Shown piece after piece: positions 28,622-37,781 of a stretch of DNA of 40,147 nt. Source of the DNA: Caldilineales bacterium (GTDB lineage: Bacteria > Chloroflexota > Anaerolineae > J102); contig JAGFJG010000060.1 of assembly GCA_024102915.1 (NCBI GenBank), forward strand, positions 1 to 40,147, read 5' to 3'. The notes under the pieces were generated by a model. The model was not told where the DNA came from, searched no databases, and saw only the letters and a program-made list of their open reading frames with translations. Numbering within the stretch: the first letter of the stretch is position 1; each line of letters starts with the position of its first letter. The translations under genes were made by a program, and so were the position numbers.

Positions 28622-29594
28622 AACCATGCCTGCCCGTTCGAAACGCGAAGGCTCGCCCTGGACAGGATTATGGGCGGTTGTGGGCAAAGAGATGGCCGAT
28701 CATCTCACCAGCGCCCGCATGCGTATCCTGGATATCCTCATCATCCTCACCGCCTTCGGCACGGTCTATGCCGCTATCCGCACCCTGCGCGAAGCCTCCG
28801 CTATCGACGATCGTTTCCTACTGCTCAATCTCTTCACGACGAGTCAGGATCCTATCCCTGCCTTCACCGCGTTCCTGGCTTTCCTCATCCCCCTGACTGC
28901 CATTGCCCTCACCTTCGACGCCATCAACGCAGAGTTCATGGGCCGGACGATGTCTCGGCTGCTGGCGCAACCGATTTATCGCGATGCATTGCTTTTGGGA
29001 AAATTCCTCGGCGCATTGTTCACGCTTTCGCTCGTCCTTACAGCGATCTGGCTTCTGATCATCGGGCTCGGCATCATTGGTCTGGGGGTGCCGCCCTCAG
29101 GCGAGGAGTTCGCCCGCAGCATGCTGTTCCTGCTGGCCTCGATCTGTTATGGGGCGGTGTGGCTCTCCCTGGCGCTACTGTTCTCGATCGTGTTTCGGCA
29201 ACCGGCCACGGCGGCCATGGCGTCAATCGCTTCCTGGTTGTTCTTCACCGTATTCTGGAGCATGATCTCCAGTGCTGTCGTCCAGGCGGTGCGACCCATC
29301 CGATACGGGTTGGCGCAAGAGATACTGGCCAGGGCCGAGTTGGCGCTGGCGTTCGGTCGCCTGTCGCCGAACACCCTTTACAGCGAAGTGGAGATGGCGG
29401 TATTGCATCCGGCGGTGCGGTCATTGGGGCTTGTGCTGCCATTCCAATACGAAGGCGCAATTCCCGGCGCGCCTCTGCCGCTCGACGAGAGCGTTCAGTT
29501 GATCTGGCCGCATTTGGTCGGACTGATCGCCCTCACCATTCTGCTCTTCACGATCGGGTACGTGCTCTTCCAGCGCCGCGAGATCAGGGCGTAA
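28605..29594 (+). CDS. ABC-2 type transporter permease
   Basis: A 329-residue membrane subunit with six hydrophobic segments (about 43-60, 88-108, 133-165, 178-205, 212-235 and 300-322) and the ABC-2 pattern [21 protein letters not shown]. It forms the channel with the ATPase encoded just upstream; the start overlaps that gene by 17 bp behind a GGGAGG ribosome site. The substrate is unknown. A terminator follows 20 bp downstream, closing the three-gene operon. Confidence 0.92.
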   Translation: MAAQVETMPARSKREGSPWTGLWAVVGKEMADHLTSARMRILDILIILTAFGTVYAAIRTLREASAIDDRFLLLNLFTTSQDPIPAFTAFLAFLIPLTAIALTFDAINAEFMGRTMSRLLAQPIYRDALLLGKFLGALFTLSLVLTAIWLLIIGLGIIGLGVPPSGEEFARSMLFLLASICYGAVWLSLALLFSIVFRQPATAAMASIASWLFFTVFWSMISSAVVQAVRPIRYGLAQEILARAELALAFGRLSPNTLYSEVEMAVLHPAVRSLGLVLPFQYEGAIPGAPLPLDESVQLIWPHLVGLIALTILLFTIGYVLFQRREIRA

Positions 29595-29613
29595 TTTCCA
29601 GTCCATGAATGAG

Positions 29614-29646
29614 AAAGCGCCGGTTGTGTTTGACCGGCGCTTTTGT
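29614..29646 (+). terminator. Rho-independent terminator of the NEW3-ABC operon
   Basis: AAAGCGCCGGT (29614-29624) pairs perfectly with ACCGGCGCTTT (29633-29643) around an 8-nt loop, followed by TTGTT. The A-run on the other side may let it serve the convergent DUF2568 gene too. Confidence 0.8.
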
Positions 29647-30015
29647 TTACTGAGAGATCAACCAACGTATGCGGTCATACGACACGACATAGTGGATGAC
29701 GAGGACGCCGCCGAAGACCCAGGCCCAGGTGGTCAGGCCCAGGTCGAACAACGCCCAGGTTGCGGCGATGAAAAACGCCAGTTCGATGCCCAAACGCACG
29801 ATTCCTGGAACCGGCACCGGGGCTGACCCCGACCGGCTATGGTCGCCCGGCACATTGAACACGCCCCAGACCACAGCCGCAAATAAAGAGATGCCGATCC
29901 CCAACACAAAACGCATCCAGCCATCGGACTGATTCCAGCCCCACAAAGCCAGCGCGAATAGCCCTGCAATTTCGAGGATGAAGCGGACAGCGAGGTTGAT
30001 TGGGTTGTTTGCCAT
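29647..30015 (-). CDS. YrdB/DUF2568-like membrane protein
   Basis: A 122-residue protein with four hydrophobic segments. The pattern NLAVRFILEIAGLFALALWGW near the N-terminus, AAVVWGVFNVP in the middle and IELAFFIAATWAL later matches DUF2568 (YrdB family), whose function is unknown. The start ATG at 30015 follows GGAGGAGGAGATTAAC and lies one base after the WD40 stop, so the two genes are translated together. Confidence 0.78.
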   Translation of the reverse strand: MANNPINLAVRFILEIAGLFALALWGWNQSDGWMRFVLGIGISLFAAVVWGVFNVPGDHSRSGSAPVPVPGIVRLGIELAFFIAATWALFDLGLTTWAWVFGGVLVIHYVVSYDRIRWLISQ

Positions 30016-30016
30016 G

Positions 30017-30901
30017 TTAATCTCCTCCTCCAAAATCCCATATTCGAATCCTACGATCCGCCCCGCCCACGGCCAGCCAGCGATTGTCCGCCGAAAAGGC
30101 CAGGCTGCTAATGACTTTGGCATCGACGTCGATATCGGCGACTGTTGCCCAATCGAACAGCCGCCACACCGGCACGCGCCCCTCCATGCTCAGCGCCCCG
30201 AATTGCTGGTCAGGCGAGAGCGCCAGCCAGCGCGCCCCCGGTTCGGGGATCGGTACGATCTCAAGCTGTCGCCAGGACTGCGCATCCCACACCCGCACGG
30301 TCTGGTCGTAACCCCATGATACCAGCTTGCGCCCCTGGTCGAGGAAGGCGAGGGAGCCGACCGCTGTTTTGTGGCCGCTGAGGACTGCCGCTGGCTGACC
30401 GTCGGGCAGCGACCAGATGTGGATGTCATCACCCAGGCCGGCCGTCGCCAGACAGGCGTTGTCGGGTGAGAAGGCGACCGAACTGAGGTTTTTCTTGCTG
30501 GCGACGATGCCGGCGACCGGCTCTCCCGCCGTCGTCCACACCATCGCCCGGCCTCCGTATGAACCCGCCCCGATCCAGCCTCCATCCGCGGAGAAAGTCA
30601 CGGTGGACACAGTGCGCTTCCGATCCTGCAACGTGTGCAGTAAATCAAGCGCAGGGAACGACCACAGTTTCACGGTCTGGTCGGTGGAAGACGTGGCGAG
30701 CATGGTTCCGGAAGGATTCAGGGCGATGCTGTTGACGCTATTATCGTGCGCACGGACTGCCTTCAACTCACGCCACTCTTGCGTCGACCACAACTTGACC
30801 ACGCTATCCATTCCACACGAGATCAGCGTTCCGCCATCCTGCGTGAACCTTAGTCCAAGCACGTAATTGTCATGGGCGTCGAATACGATGGGGTCTTTCA
30901 T
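30017..30901 (-). CDS. WD40-repeat protein
   Basis: A 294-residue protein made almost entirely of about seven WD40 blades, each ending in a WD-like dipeptide (VKLWS, VKLWSF, AMVWT, IHIWS, VRVWD, VPVWRL, IRIWD). This gives a single beta-propeller that acts as a protein-binding platform. No signal peptide, kinase or other domain is attached, so it should be cytoplasmic. The ATG at 30901 has GGAGG 8 nt upstream; the longer frame has no support. Its end overlaps the ribosome site of the DUF2568 gene. The partner is unknown. Confidence 0.88.
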   Translation of the reverse strand: MKDPIVFDAHDNYVLGLRFTQDGGTLISCGMDSVVKLWSTQEWRELKAVRAHDNSVNSIALNPSGTMLATSSTDQTVKLWSFPALDLLHTLQDRKRTVSTVTFSADGGWIGAGSYGGRAMVWTTAGEPVAGIVASKKNLSSVAFSPDNACLATAGLGDDIHIWSLPDGQPAAVLSGHKTAVGSLAFLDQGRKLVSWGYDQTVRVWDAQSWRQLEIVPIPEPGARWLALSPDQQFGALSMEGRVPVWRLFDWATVADIDVDAKVISSLAFSADNRWLAVGGADRRIRIWDFGGGD

Positions 30902-30973
30902 CAACCGATCCTCCGCGTATGAATTGCGGTGCGTGATGCGAACTACATGGGAGCCAGCCTGCACTTACAATCG

Positions 30974-31029
30974 CTACCTGCTACCTGCTACCTGCTACCT
31001 GCTACCTGCTACCTGTTACCTGTTACCTG

Positions 31030-31043
<14 letters not shown>
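30974..31043. repeat. Ten-copy heptanucleotide tandem repeat
   Basis: Six exact CTACCTG units followed by four TTACCTG units, without interruption. It starts downstream of the Gfo/Idh gene and runs into its 3' end, providing the stop codon and the last coded residues of that gene. Confidence 0.97.
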
Positions 31044-32097
<1,054 letters not shown>

Positions 32098-32150
32098 TGC
32101 TTTCGGTCCTTTTGTGAATTCAGTATGGGTTTGATTTTCGGATTCACAGC

Positions 32151-32179
32151 AGTCTAGCGGCTCTCCCATCGCATCGCAA
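32151..32179 (-). promoter_or_regulatory. Promoter of the Gfo/Idh gene
   Basis: On the minus strand: TTGCGA (32174-32179), 17-bp spacer, TAGACT (32151-32156). The leader to the ATG would be about 47 nt. Confidence 0.5.
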
Positions 32180-32204
32180 TTCCATCGCTCGCAAACACCG
32201 AATA

Positions 32205-32233
32205 TTGGCTGCTCATCTCCATAAGTTTATACT
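32205..32233 (+). promoter_or_regulatory. Promoter of the GT2 gene
   Basis: TTGGCT (32205-32210), 17-bp spacer, TATACT (32228-32233). The start point would be about 32240, which rules out the in-frame TTG at 32205 as start codon. Confidence 0.55.
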
Positions 32234-32244
32234 TTTCCGAATAC

Positions 32245-32266
32245 CACTGCCCACTGCCCATCCACC
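32245..32266. repeat. Short ACTGCCC heptamer repeat
   Basis: ACTGCCC occurs twice in tandem (32246-32259), with a degenerate third unit, just before the start of the GT2 gene. It resembles the heptamer repeats elsewhere in the window. Confidence 0.5.
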
Positions 32267-32267
32267 C

Positions 32268-33254
32268 TTGACCGCCTCACTCATCCTCACCGTCTTCAAC
32301 GAAGGTCCGGCCATCCGCAAACTGCTGGATAGCGTTCTCGCGCAGACCATGCAGCCGGACGAATTCGTGATCGTCGATGGCGGCTCGGCTGACGACACCG
32401 TGGCGCAGATCGAGGCCTACGCCGACCACCTGCCGCTGCGAGTCATCGTCGAGCCGGGGGCCAACATCTCGCGCGGGCGCAACATCGCCATTGCCACGGC
32501 CAAAGGCGAGATCATCGCCGCCACCGATGCCGGCGTGCGGCTGGAACCGACATGGCTGGAGGAGATCACTCGGCCCTTGCGCCAAAACCCGGATGTTCAG
32601 GCCGTCGCCGGATTTTTCGTGGCTGACCCGCAAACGCCGTTTGAGATGGCGATGGGCGCCACGGTCCTGCCCGATGTGAATGAGATCGACCCGGCCAGCT
32701 TCTTGCCTTCCAGCCGCTCGTTGGCCCTGCGTAAATCCGCCTGGGCCAGGGTGGGCGGGTATCCGGAATGGCTGGATTATTGCGAGGATTTGGTTTTCGA
32801 TTTCGACTTGCGAGCCCATTATGGCTCATTCGCTTTCGCCCCGTCGGCTGTGGCCCATTTCCGGCCGCGCGGCTCGTTGACCGCCTTTTTCCGCCAGTAC
32901 TACCGCTATGCCCGCGGCGATGGCAAGGCCGATCTCTGGCGCAAGCGACATGCCATTCGATACGGCGCCTATCTGATTGCAGCGCCGGCCTTGCTCGTCC
33001 TCGGCAGATTACTTCACCCGGTTTTCTGGCTGATCGGCCTGGCGGGATTTGCCGCTTACTGTCGCACGCCGGTGACCAGATTGCGCCAAAAGTGGGGCCA
33101 GCCCTTCCCGGACGGGCGCACGCCCAACTCGACCGATAAAATCTATATGCTGGCGCTCGTGCCGGTCATTCGGGTTGTGGGCGATGTGGCGAAAATGATC
33201 GGGTATCCGGTTGGCTGGGTGTGGCGGCTGCGGCGTGGCAAAGCTAGGGAATGA
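32268..33254 (+). CDS. Glycosyltransferase family 2
   Basis: A 328-residue GT-A transferase. ASLILTVFNEGPAIRKLL begins the fold, IVDGGSADDT and AATDAGVRLEP hold the nucleotide-sugar and metal sites, and CEDLVFDFDLR is the acceptor-side acidic motif. Two hydrophobic segments follow near 245-280 and one near 300, so it may sit at the membrane. I put the start at the TTG at 32268, because the promoter makes a transcript from about 32240; no ATG is available. The end overlaps the convergent membrane gene by 11 bp. The product is probably part of surface polysaccharide synthesis. Confidence 0.85.
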   Translation: MTASLILTVFNEGPAIRKLLDSVLAQTMQPDEFVIVDGGSADDTVAQIEAYADHLPLRVIVEPGANISRGRNIAIATAKGEIIAATDAGVRLEPTWLEEITRPLRQNPDVQAVAGFFVADPQTPFEMAMGATVLPDVNEIDPASFLPSSRSLALRKSAWARVGGYPEWLDYCEDLVFDFDLRAHYGSFAFAPSAVAHFRPRGSLTAFFRQYYRYARGDGKADLWRKRHAIRYGAYLIAAPALLVLGRLLHPVFWLIGLAGFAAYCRTPVTRLRQKWGQPFPDGRTPNSTDKIYMLALVPVIRVVGDVAKMIGYPVGWVWRLRRGKARE

Positions 33255-33966
33255 CGACCAGCGGGCGCATGATGGCCTGTACAACGCCGGGCAGCGCCCA
33301 ATGAAAAGCCACCGATAGAACCAGGGCGACAGCGCCGATGACGAGAAAGCGCCGGCGTTGTCTTGTCAGCAGACTCTGCACATCGCCCGTGACAATCGGT
33401 TCCGCCAGCGGCGTGCCCAACCCCACCCAGGCGATGATCTCGGCCAGAATCCAGGGCGGCGTCCCCACGATCGGGGCCAGGAAGCTGGGGGCGTCGAATA
33501 GATTGGCTGTCCACAGCCCCAGGATCGCCAGTTCACGGGCGGCGACGACGAGTGGGATGAGACCCGCGCTGATCACACTCCCCGCCAGCAGGATTCCCGT
33601 GCGTTTGGCCTGCTCGGCCAGCCAGAATTCCGGCTGCGGCGTGAAGGACTCGGAGCCAGTGAGCCACATGATATGGCTGGCATTGAAGTCCAGACTGCCC
33701 GGCACAGCCCCCTGCGCCCACGAGAGATTGACTCGGCCGGCCACAATTGTCACGAGATAGATCGTCAATCCCCAGAAAAGGATCAGCCGCAGCGCCACAT
33801 CGATGCGCGCCCGCCGGAACGACCAGATCAGCAAAGGCCATAGGACGATGGCATTGATGATGGGCATCATCGCCGCCTGCTGCGTGACAAATCCCAGCCC
33901 CAATGAGAGGAGCAGCCCGCCCAACACGAGCAGATAGACGATTGGATCGGTGGCGAGTAGGCGCAT
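33244..33966 (-). CDS. Unrecognised membrane protein
   Basis: A 240-residue protein with about six hydrophobic segments and an extracellular-looking loop containing LTGSESFTPQPEFW. No family is recognised. I chose the ATG at 33966 (MRLLATDPIVYLL), 2 bp after the stop of the upstream gene; the longer frame would run through that gene in another frame. It is the last gene of a minus-strand run beginning at thrC, and its stop overlaps the convergent GT2 gene. Confidence 0.65.
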   Translation of the reverse strand: MRLLATDPIVYLLVLGGLLLSLGLGFVTQQAAMMPIINAIVLWPLLIWSFRRARIDVALRLILFWGLTIYLVTIVAGRVNLSWAQGAVPGSLDFNASHIMWLTGSESFTPQPEFWLAEQAKRTGILLAGSVISAGLIPLVVAARELAILGLWTANLFDAPSFLAPIVGTPPWILAEIIAWVGLGTPLAEPIVTGDVQSLLTRQRRRFLVIGAVALVLSVAFHWALPGVVQAIMRPLVVIP

Positions 33967-33968
33967 GT

Positions 33969-34469
33969 TCAGTCTTCTGCAACCAGCGAGGATTCGATCC
34001 AGACGCGCAGCGCATAGGCCACACGCTCCCAGCCCGGTTGATTGAGCAAGGCGGGCCGGATGCCGTCGAATCGGTGGGCTTTGATGGGGCCTCGCACCAG
34101 CTTTGTAGCGGCTCGCAGCGAAAGGCTTTGTCCGGGCCAGGCCAGCCACACGGGGAACAGCGGTGGAGAGATTGCCAGCTTCAGGGCCGCACGAGTCGGC
34201 GGAAAAAGGATGGCAAGCGGCTGAGGATCAGATTGTTGGCCGGGTTCAGGTAAGTGTCTTGCGTCCGCCCCGCAGCAGACGAGAATGCGGACAGTCTCCG
34301 AAGTTTCAGGTTCCATTCGCTCCGTTCCAGACCAGGATTGAAGGGACGGCGTTTCGATCAGCCAGGCGAAACATCGGTAGCCATGTTCTTGGAAATAGTG
34401 TGCAAATGCCTGCCACTGCGCCCGATCATACGTGTGGCTGACGACGAAGATTATCTGCGCTCCCGTCAT
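33969..34469 (-). CDS. Unrecognised soluble protein linked to the RmlD-like gene
   Basis: A 166-residue protein starting MTGAQIIFVVSHTYDRAQW, with a beta-strand then helix typical of Rossmann-like folds, but no nucleotide motif I can name. CCGADARHLPEPG in the middle and a final helix are the only other features. No signal peptide is present. The ATG overlaps the RmlD-like stop as ATGA, so the genes are coupled. It may handle the same sugar or lipid product; this is inference from position. Confidence 0.6.
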   Translation of the reverse strand: MTGAQIIFVVSHTYDRAQWQAFAHYFQEHGYRCFAWLIETPSLQSWSGTERMEPETSETVRILVCCGADARHLPEPGQQSDPQPLAILFPPTRAALKLAISPPLFPVWLAWPGQSLSLRAATKLVRGPIKAHRFDGIRPALLNQPGWERVAYALRVWIESSLVAED

Positions 34470-35338
34470 GGCTGTCTTCCGGCATTGTGGCAGACCTCTT
34501 CCGGCGAACGAGGACGGACGGTCAACAGCGAAGACGCCAGCGCATCATCGAGGATGAGATTGCGTGGCGAGTTGTTCTCCGGCGGCGTTGGGGTCGCCAT
34601 GATGGGGACGGGGTCGAGGCCCAAAGCCTGGCAAAGCAACAGCCCGAAATTGTAGCGATTGATCGCCGTGGGGCCGACCAGATTGATCACACCGCTGAAT
34701 GGCAGGCCAGCCAATTCAACCAGACTGGCTGCCAGATCGGGCGCGTAGATCGGGCAGCGCACCTGGTCGGTGAAGAGATTGATGGGCTTTCCTTCCTTCA
34801 ATCCGGCGACCAGCCATGTGGTGGCATGGTCGAGCGGTTCGAATCCGTAGATGAGCGAAGTGCGGACGATGATCGGATCGGGATGACTCGCCCGAACTGC
34901 CTGCTCCGCCCTGGCTTTGGCGCGTCCATGCGCAGTCAGCCTGTCTTGCTGGCCGGGAACTGGTTCGGGCACGGGTCGGGTGTTTTCGTCGTAGCGGCTC
35001 TCCGTACCATCGAAGACAATGTCGGAGGAGAGGTGAATCAGCTTCGCCCCAATCGCCGCCGCTGCGCTGGCGATGTGCGCGGAGCCCCGGACAATCACAG
35101 CCTCGAAGCGATCAGGTTCGCGGGCGATGGCGGTGTGAATGATCAGTTCGGGCCTGATTCTTTGGCATACGGCGCGGACGTCGTCGGCATCTGCGATGTC
35201 AAGCGTGATGGACTGCACAGTTGGTCTGGGCGCAGGCGCATTTCGCAAATAGCCAGCCCATGTTTCCCAGTCGGCGGGCAATGCGTCAAGCAGGTGGCGG
35301 CCCAGATACCCGCTGGCGCCCGTGATCAGGACACGCAT
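34466..35338 (-). CDS. RmlD-like NAD(P)-dependent sugar reductase, catalytic Tyr replaced
   Basis: A 290-residue extended short-chain dehydrogenase. GASGYLGRHL (7-16) is the NAD(P) loop and LSSDIVFDG (about 103) matches the STDYVFDG segment of dTDP-4-dehydrorhamnose reductases. The active-site YxxxK reads HGRAK (His137, Lys141), so the catalytic Tyr is missing; the other parts, including VRTSLIYG, look normal. The protein may be a regulatory or altered-reaction homologue, as in MAT2B-like proteins. The next gene overlaps it by 4 bp. Confidence 0.82.
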   Translation of the reverse strand: MRVLITGASGYLGRHLLDALPADWETWAGYLRNAPAPRPTVQSITLDIADADDVRAVCQRIRPELIIHTAIAREPDRFEAVIVRGSAHIASAAAAIGAKLIHLSSDIVFDGTESRYDENTRPVPEPVPGQQDRLTAHGRAKARAEQAVRASHPDPIIVRTSLIYGFEPLDHATTWLVAGLKEGKPINLFTDQVRCPIYAPDLAASLVELAGLPFSGVINLVGPTAINRYNFGLLLCQALGLDPVPIMATPTPPENNSPRNLILDDALASSLLTVRPRSPEEVCHNAGRQP

Positions 35339-35407
35339 CGTTCTAACCCCGAAAGATGAACCCGGCCAATCCGCCTGGATTCGCCTGCGGCCAGGAATCC
35401 CGCCATC

Positions 35408-36145
35408 TTACACAGGCAGGACGGTGACCTGACCCGAGCTCATCAGCTGCGAAAGGGCGCTGCGGGCTGCATCTTTGGCCGCCTGCTGTTTGCTATTCCC
35501 CATCCCTGTGCCGAATGTCTTGCCGCCAATCCGCACTTCCACAGTGAATTCCTTGGCGTGGTCAGGCCCGGTGCTGGCGATAGTGACATAATGCGGGGTT
35601 TCGCCAAGTTCCGCCTGCGACCATTCCTGCAACTGGCTCTTGGGGTTTTTGGTGAAGTGCCCGGCGCTAAGCGGTTCCAGCGTCGGCTCCAAAAGCGTGT
35701 TCAGAAATTCGGTCGTCTCCTCCATGCCCTGATCCAAATAGATGGCGCCAACAAGCGCCTCGAACGCCGCGCACAGGATGACGTCTCGTTCCCGCCCCCC
35801 GCTCTCGGCCTCGCCCTTGCCCAGCAGCAGGAACGAACCGAGGCCAAGCTGGCGGGCGAATTCGGCCAATGTCTCACGACGCACCAGCCCGGCGCGCATC
35901 GCCGTCAAAGAGCCTTCGCGCTGTTCGGGAAAGCGCTGGTACAGGATGTCGGCGACGATCAGGTCGAGTACGGCGTCGCCCAAGAATTCCAGGCGTTCGT
36001 TGTCGCCGTGCACCAATTGCGTCTCGTTGAGATAGGAGCGATGGGTGAGGGCGCGCACAGCCAGCGTTTTGTCGTTGAACGCAATGGGCAGGCGGTCTTC
36101 CAGTTCCTGCACAGATTCGATGATGTCAGGTTGATTTGAAGCCAT
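35408..36145 (-). CDS. rnc: Ribonuclease III
   Basis: A 245-residue double-strand RNA endonuclease that matures rRNA and mRNAs. The signature NERLEFLGDAVLDL (49-62) carries the metal-binding Glu and Asp; the second acidic site is in FEALVGAIYLDQG. A C-terminal dsRNA-binding domain (about 175-240) ends with QAAKDAARSALSQL. The start ATG at 36145 overlaps the end of the threonine synthase gene by 20 bp; the longer frame runs deeper into that gene and is unlikely. Confidence 0.96.
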   Translation of the reverse strand: MASNQPDIIESVQELEDRLPIAFNDKTLAVRALTHRSYLNETQLVHGDNERLEFLGDAVLDLIVADILYQRFPEQREGSLTAMRAGLVRRETLAEFARQLGLGSFLLLGKGEAESGGRERDVILCAAFEALVGAIYLDQGMEETTEFLNTLLEPTLEPLSAGHFTKNPKSQLQEWSQAELGETPHYVTIASTGPDHAKEFTVEVRIGGKTFGTGMGNSKQQAAKDAARSALSQLMSSGQVTVLPV

Positions 36146-37235
36146 GACCGGTGAGGATGAGAACGACGGTTGTATCAGCGGGCAGGGTGTGGCTGATTTG
36201 TTCGAGACCAGCCAGGGCGAGCGCAGAAGTTGGTTCGACAAAGAATCCAATCTGGGCAAGATGGTCACGTGCGGGCAGGATTTTGTCTTCGGGTACGCCG
36301 ATCACTTCGCCGCCGGTTTTGCGCACCGCCGCCCACATCGCATCCATGAGCGGCGGGTTGGGCACAGCCACGCCGTCGGCGATGGTGGGGGCGGCCTGAT
36401 ATTCTCGAGGGTTGTATTCGCCCCGGCTCTGCGCCAGCAAAGGGGCGCAATTGAGCGGCTGCACGGCGACAAATCGGGGAAGCTGCGAAATGTATTTGCC
36501 TTTTTGCAATGAACGAAATCCCCAACGCACGCCGCGCAAGAGGCTGCCATTCCCCACCGGCATCACGACTATTTCGGGGGCCTGGCGGCCAAGCTGTTCC
36601 CAAATCTCCCAGGCGATTGTCTGTAACCCCAACGGATAGCCGGGATGCCACACATGGCTGGCATAGAAAACGTTTTCGTCTGCGCTGGCCTCTTCCGCCA
36701 CCCGCGCTACTTCATCCCGGTTCCCTGCCACCGGCGCGAGCTGCGCCCCATATCGGGTGATCTGATTTTTTTTGGCGGCAGGCGCTGCTTCCGGCACATA
36801 GATGCGGGCGTTGATGCCGGCGCGGGCGGCATAGGCGGCGAGTGCAGCGCCGGCGTTCCCGGATGAGTCATCGATGACCGTCTGCGCTTCCCCCACTGTA
36901 TTGATCAACATGGCCGCGCCCCGGTCTTTGAAACTGCCGGTCGGGTTCAGACTTTCGTTTTTGACATAAAGATTGAAGTTGAAGCCATTCACGGCGAGCA
37001 ACGGCGTGCCGCCTTCCCCCAAGGTCACAGGATGGACGGGCAATTGCGGCAGCATGTGGCGAAAGCGCCACATGCCCGGCTGCATGGGTTCGATCAAGAA
37101 TGGGTCGAACACGATGTTGCGGTGCGGTTGGAGTGGACCTCGACAGGTCGGGCGCGGGCAGCGCGGGCCATGTGGCGGCCAGGGTACGGGTTGATTACAG
37201 ATGCGACAGCGCAGTTTGAAGGGTGATAATGGCAT
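36126..37235 (-). CDS. thrC: Threonine synthase-like PLP enzyme
   Basis: A 369-residue fold-type II PLP enzyme that makes threonine from O-phosphohomoserine. An N-terminal zinc ribbon has Cys10, Cys13, Cys26 and Cys31. NPTGSFKDRGA places the PLP Lys at 103; SSGNAGAAL binds the substrate carboxylate, and VGNGSLLRGV the cofactor phosphate. The gene starts at ATG 37235, which overlaps the stop of a 33-codon ORF as TAATG. RNase III is coupled downstream. Related enzymes (cysteate synthase) share these motifs, so the substrate is likely but not proven. Confidence 0.85.
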   Translation of the reverse strand: MPLSPFKLRCRICNQPVPWPPHGPRCPRPTCRGPLQPHRNIVFDPFLIEPMQPGMWRFRHMLPQLPVHPVTLGEGGTPLLAVNGFNFNLYVKNESLNPTGSFKDRGAAMLINTVGEAQTVIDDSSGNAGAALAAYAARAGINARIYVPEAAPAAKKNQITRYGAQLAPVAGNRDEVARVAEEASADENVFYASHVWHPGYPLGLQTIAWEIWEQLGRQAPEIVVMPVGNGSLLRGVRWGFRSLQKGKYISQLPRFVAVQPLNCAPLLAQSRGEYNPREYQAAPTIADGVAVPNPPLMDAMWAAVRKTGGEVIGVPEDKILPARDHLAQIGFFVEPTSALALAGLEQISHTLPADTTVVLILTGHGFKST

Positions 37236-37336
37236 TACGGTTCGTCAAACACAAAGCAACCTCTGTCAAAGGTTGCTGATTTTGCACTCTCCATGTGCGA
37301 CAGGGCCGTATGCAACTGGTGATGTTCTTCTGGCAT
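37235..37336 (-). CDS. Small 33-codon ORF overlapping the thrC start
   Basis: An ATG at 37336 opens a 33-codon frame beginning MPEEHHQLH and ending VFDEP, whose TAA overlaps the thrC ATG as TAATG. A promoter 40 bp upstream would start its transcript near 37368. A second in-frame ATG at 37294 would leave 19 codons. A GCAACCT/AGGTTGC hairpin (37257-37277) lies inside the frame and is followed by a weak T-rich stretch. It may be a leader peptide, a small protein, or simply the route by which ribosomes reach thrC, which has no Shine-Dalgarno of its own. There is no Thr or Ile codon run of the classical attenuator kind. Confidence 0.45.
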   Translation of the reverse strand: MPEEHHQLHTALSHMESAKSATFDRGCFVFDEP

Positions 37337-37374
37337 CAGAATTCGCATTACCGCCACCGCACAATATCCAGTCG

Positions 37375-37403
37375 ATTGTAGCGCGACAGAGTTTGACTGG
37401 CAA
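37375..37403 (-). promoter_or_regulatory. Promoter of the thrC operon
   Basis: On the minus strand: TTGCCA (37398-37403), a 17-bp spacer and TACAAT (37375-37380). The start point would be about 37368. Confidence 0.6.
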
Positions 37404-37471
37404 GGAGGCATGGTACACGGGATGCGGATAAGTTTGGTATGGCTTCAGAGACAGCCGCCAGGCGACACACA

Positions 37472-37570
37472 CCGGGGCATGAATTGCCCCGGCTTCTAGA
37501 CTGCGCCCCATGAATTGGGGCTGCTGCGTTGCTCACATACAGGGAAGCCCGATTGATCGCCGGGCGATCT
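37472..37570. repeat. Cluster of three hairpins, two sharing an ATGAATT loop
   Basis: CCGGGGC-ATGAATT-GCCCCGG (37472-37492), GCCCC-ATGAATT-GGGGC (37505-37521) and GATCGC-CGG-GCGATC (37556-37570). The identical loops show the first two are related. I recall similar sequences scattered in other environmental genomes. With the flanks it fills a 445-bp stretch without a credible gene (37337-37781). Confidence 0.6.
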
Positions 37571-37697
37571 GACCAGAGACTGCACGAAAGCATGAACCAC
37601 ACTCTGCTCACGTACAGCCATGGCGTTTGATGCCTATTGCATCAGCTTTCCACCCCGTCACGCCTCACTTTTACGAGACTTTTCCTTCGCCAGAACT

Positions 37698-37725
37698 TTT
37701 GCATGCGATGGGGCTGTGCTAGAAT
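37698..37725 (+). promoter_or_regulatory. Promoter of the DPM1-like gene
   Basis: TAGAAT (37720-37725) with a TGC extension; TTTGCA at 37698-37703 is a fair -35 box with a 16-bp spacer. It gives a leader of about 50 nt to the ATG at 37782. Confidence 0.5.
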
Positions 37726-37781
37726 GCCGCGGTTCCGGGACAATGCCATCCTATCCGGCAACTGTCCCTGTGATTGTGATC

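Noticed and set aside
32205..32267. N-terminal extension of the GT2 protein from the TTG at 32205
   Set aside because: The TTG is part of a good -35 box (TTGGCT, 17 bp, TATACT), so the extension would not be transcribed.
37620..37781. N-terminal extension of the DPM1-like protein from 37620
   Set aside because: A promoter (TGC-TAGAAT at 37717-37725) lies inside it, and the family N-terminus fits the ATG at 37782.
37201..37781. Small protein genes in the 445-bp space upstream of the DPM1-like gene
   Set aside because: Apart from the 33-codon frame coupled to thrC, the frames cross hairpin repeats and have no supporting signal.
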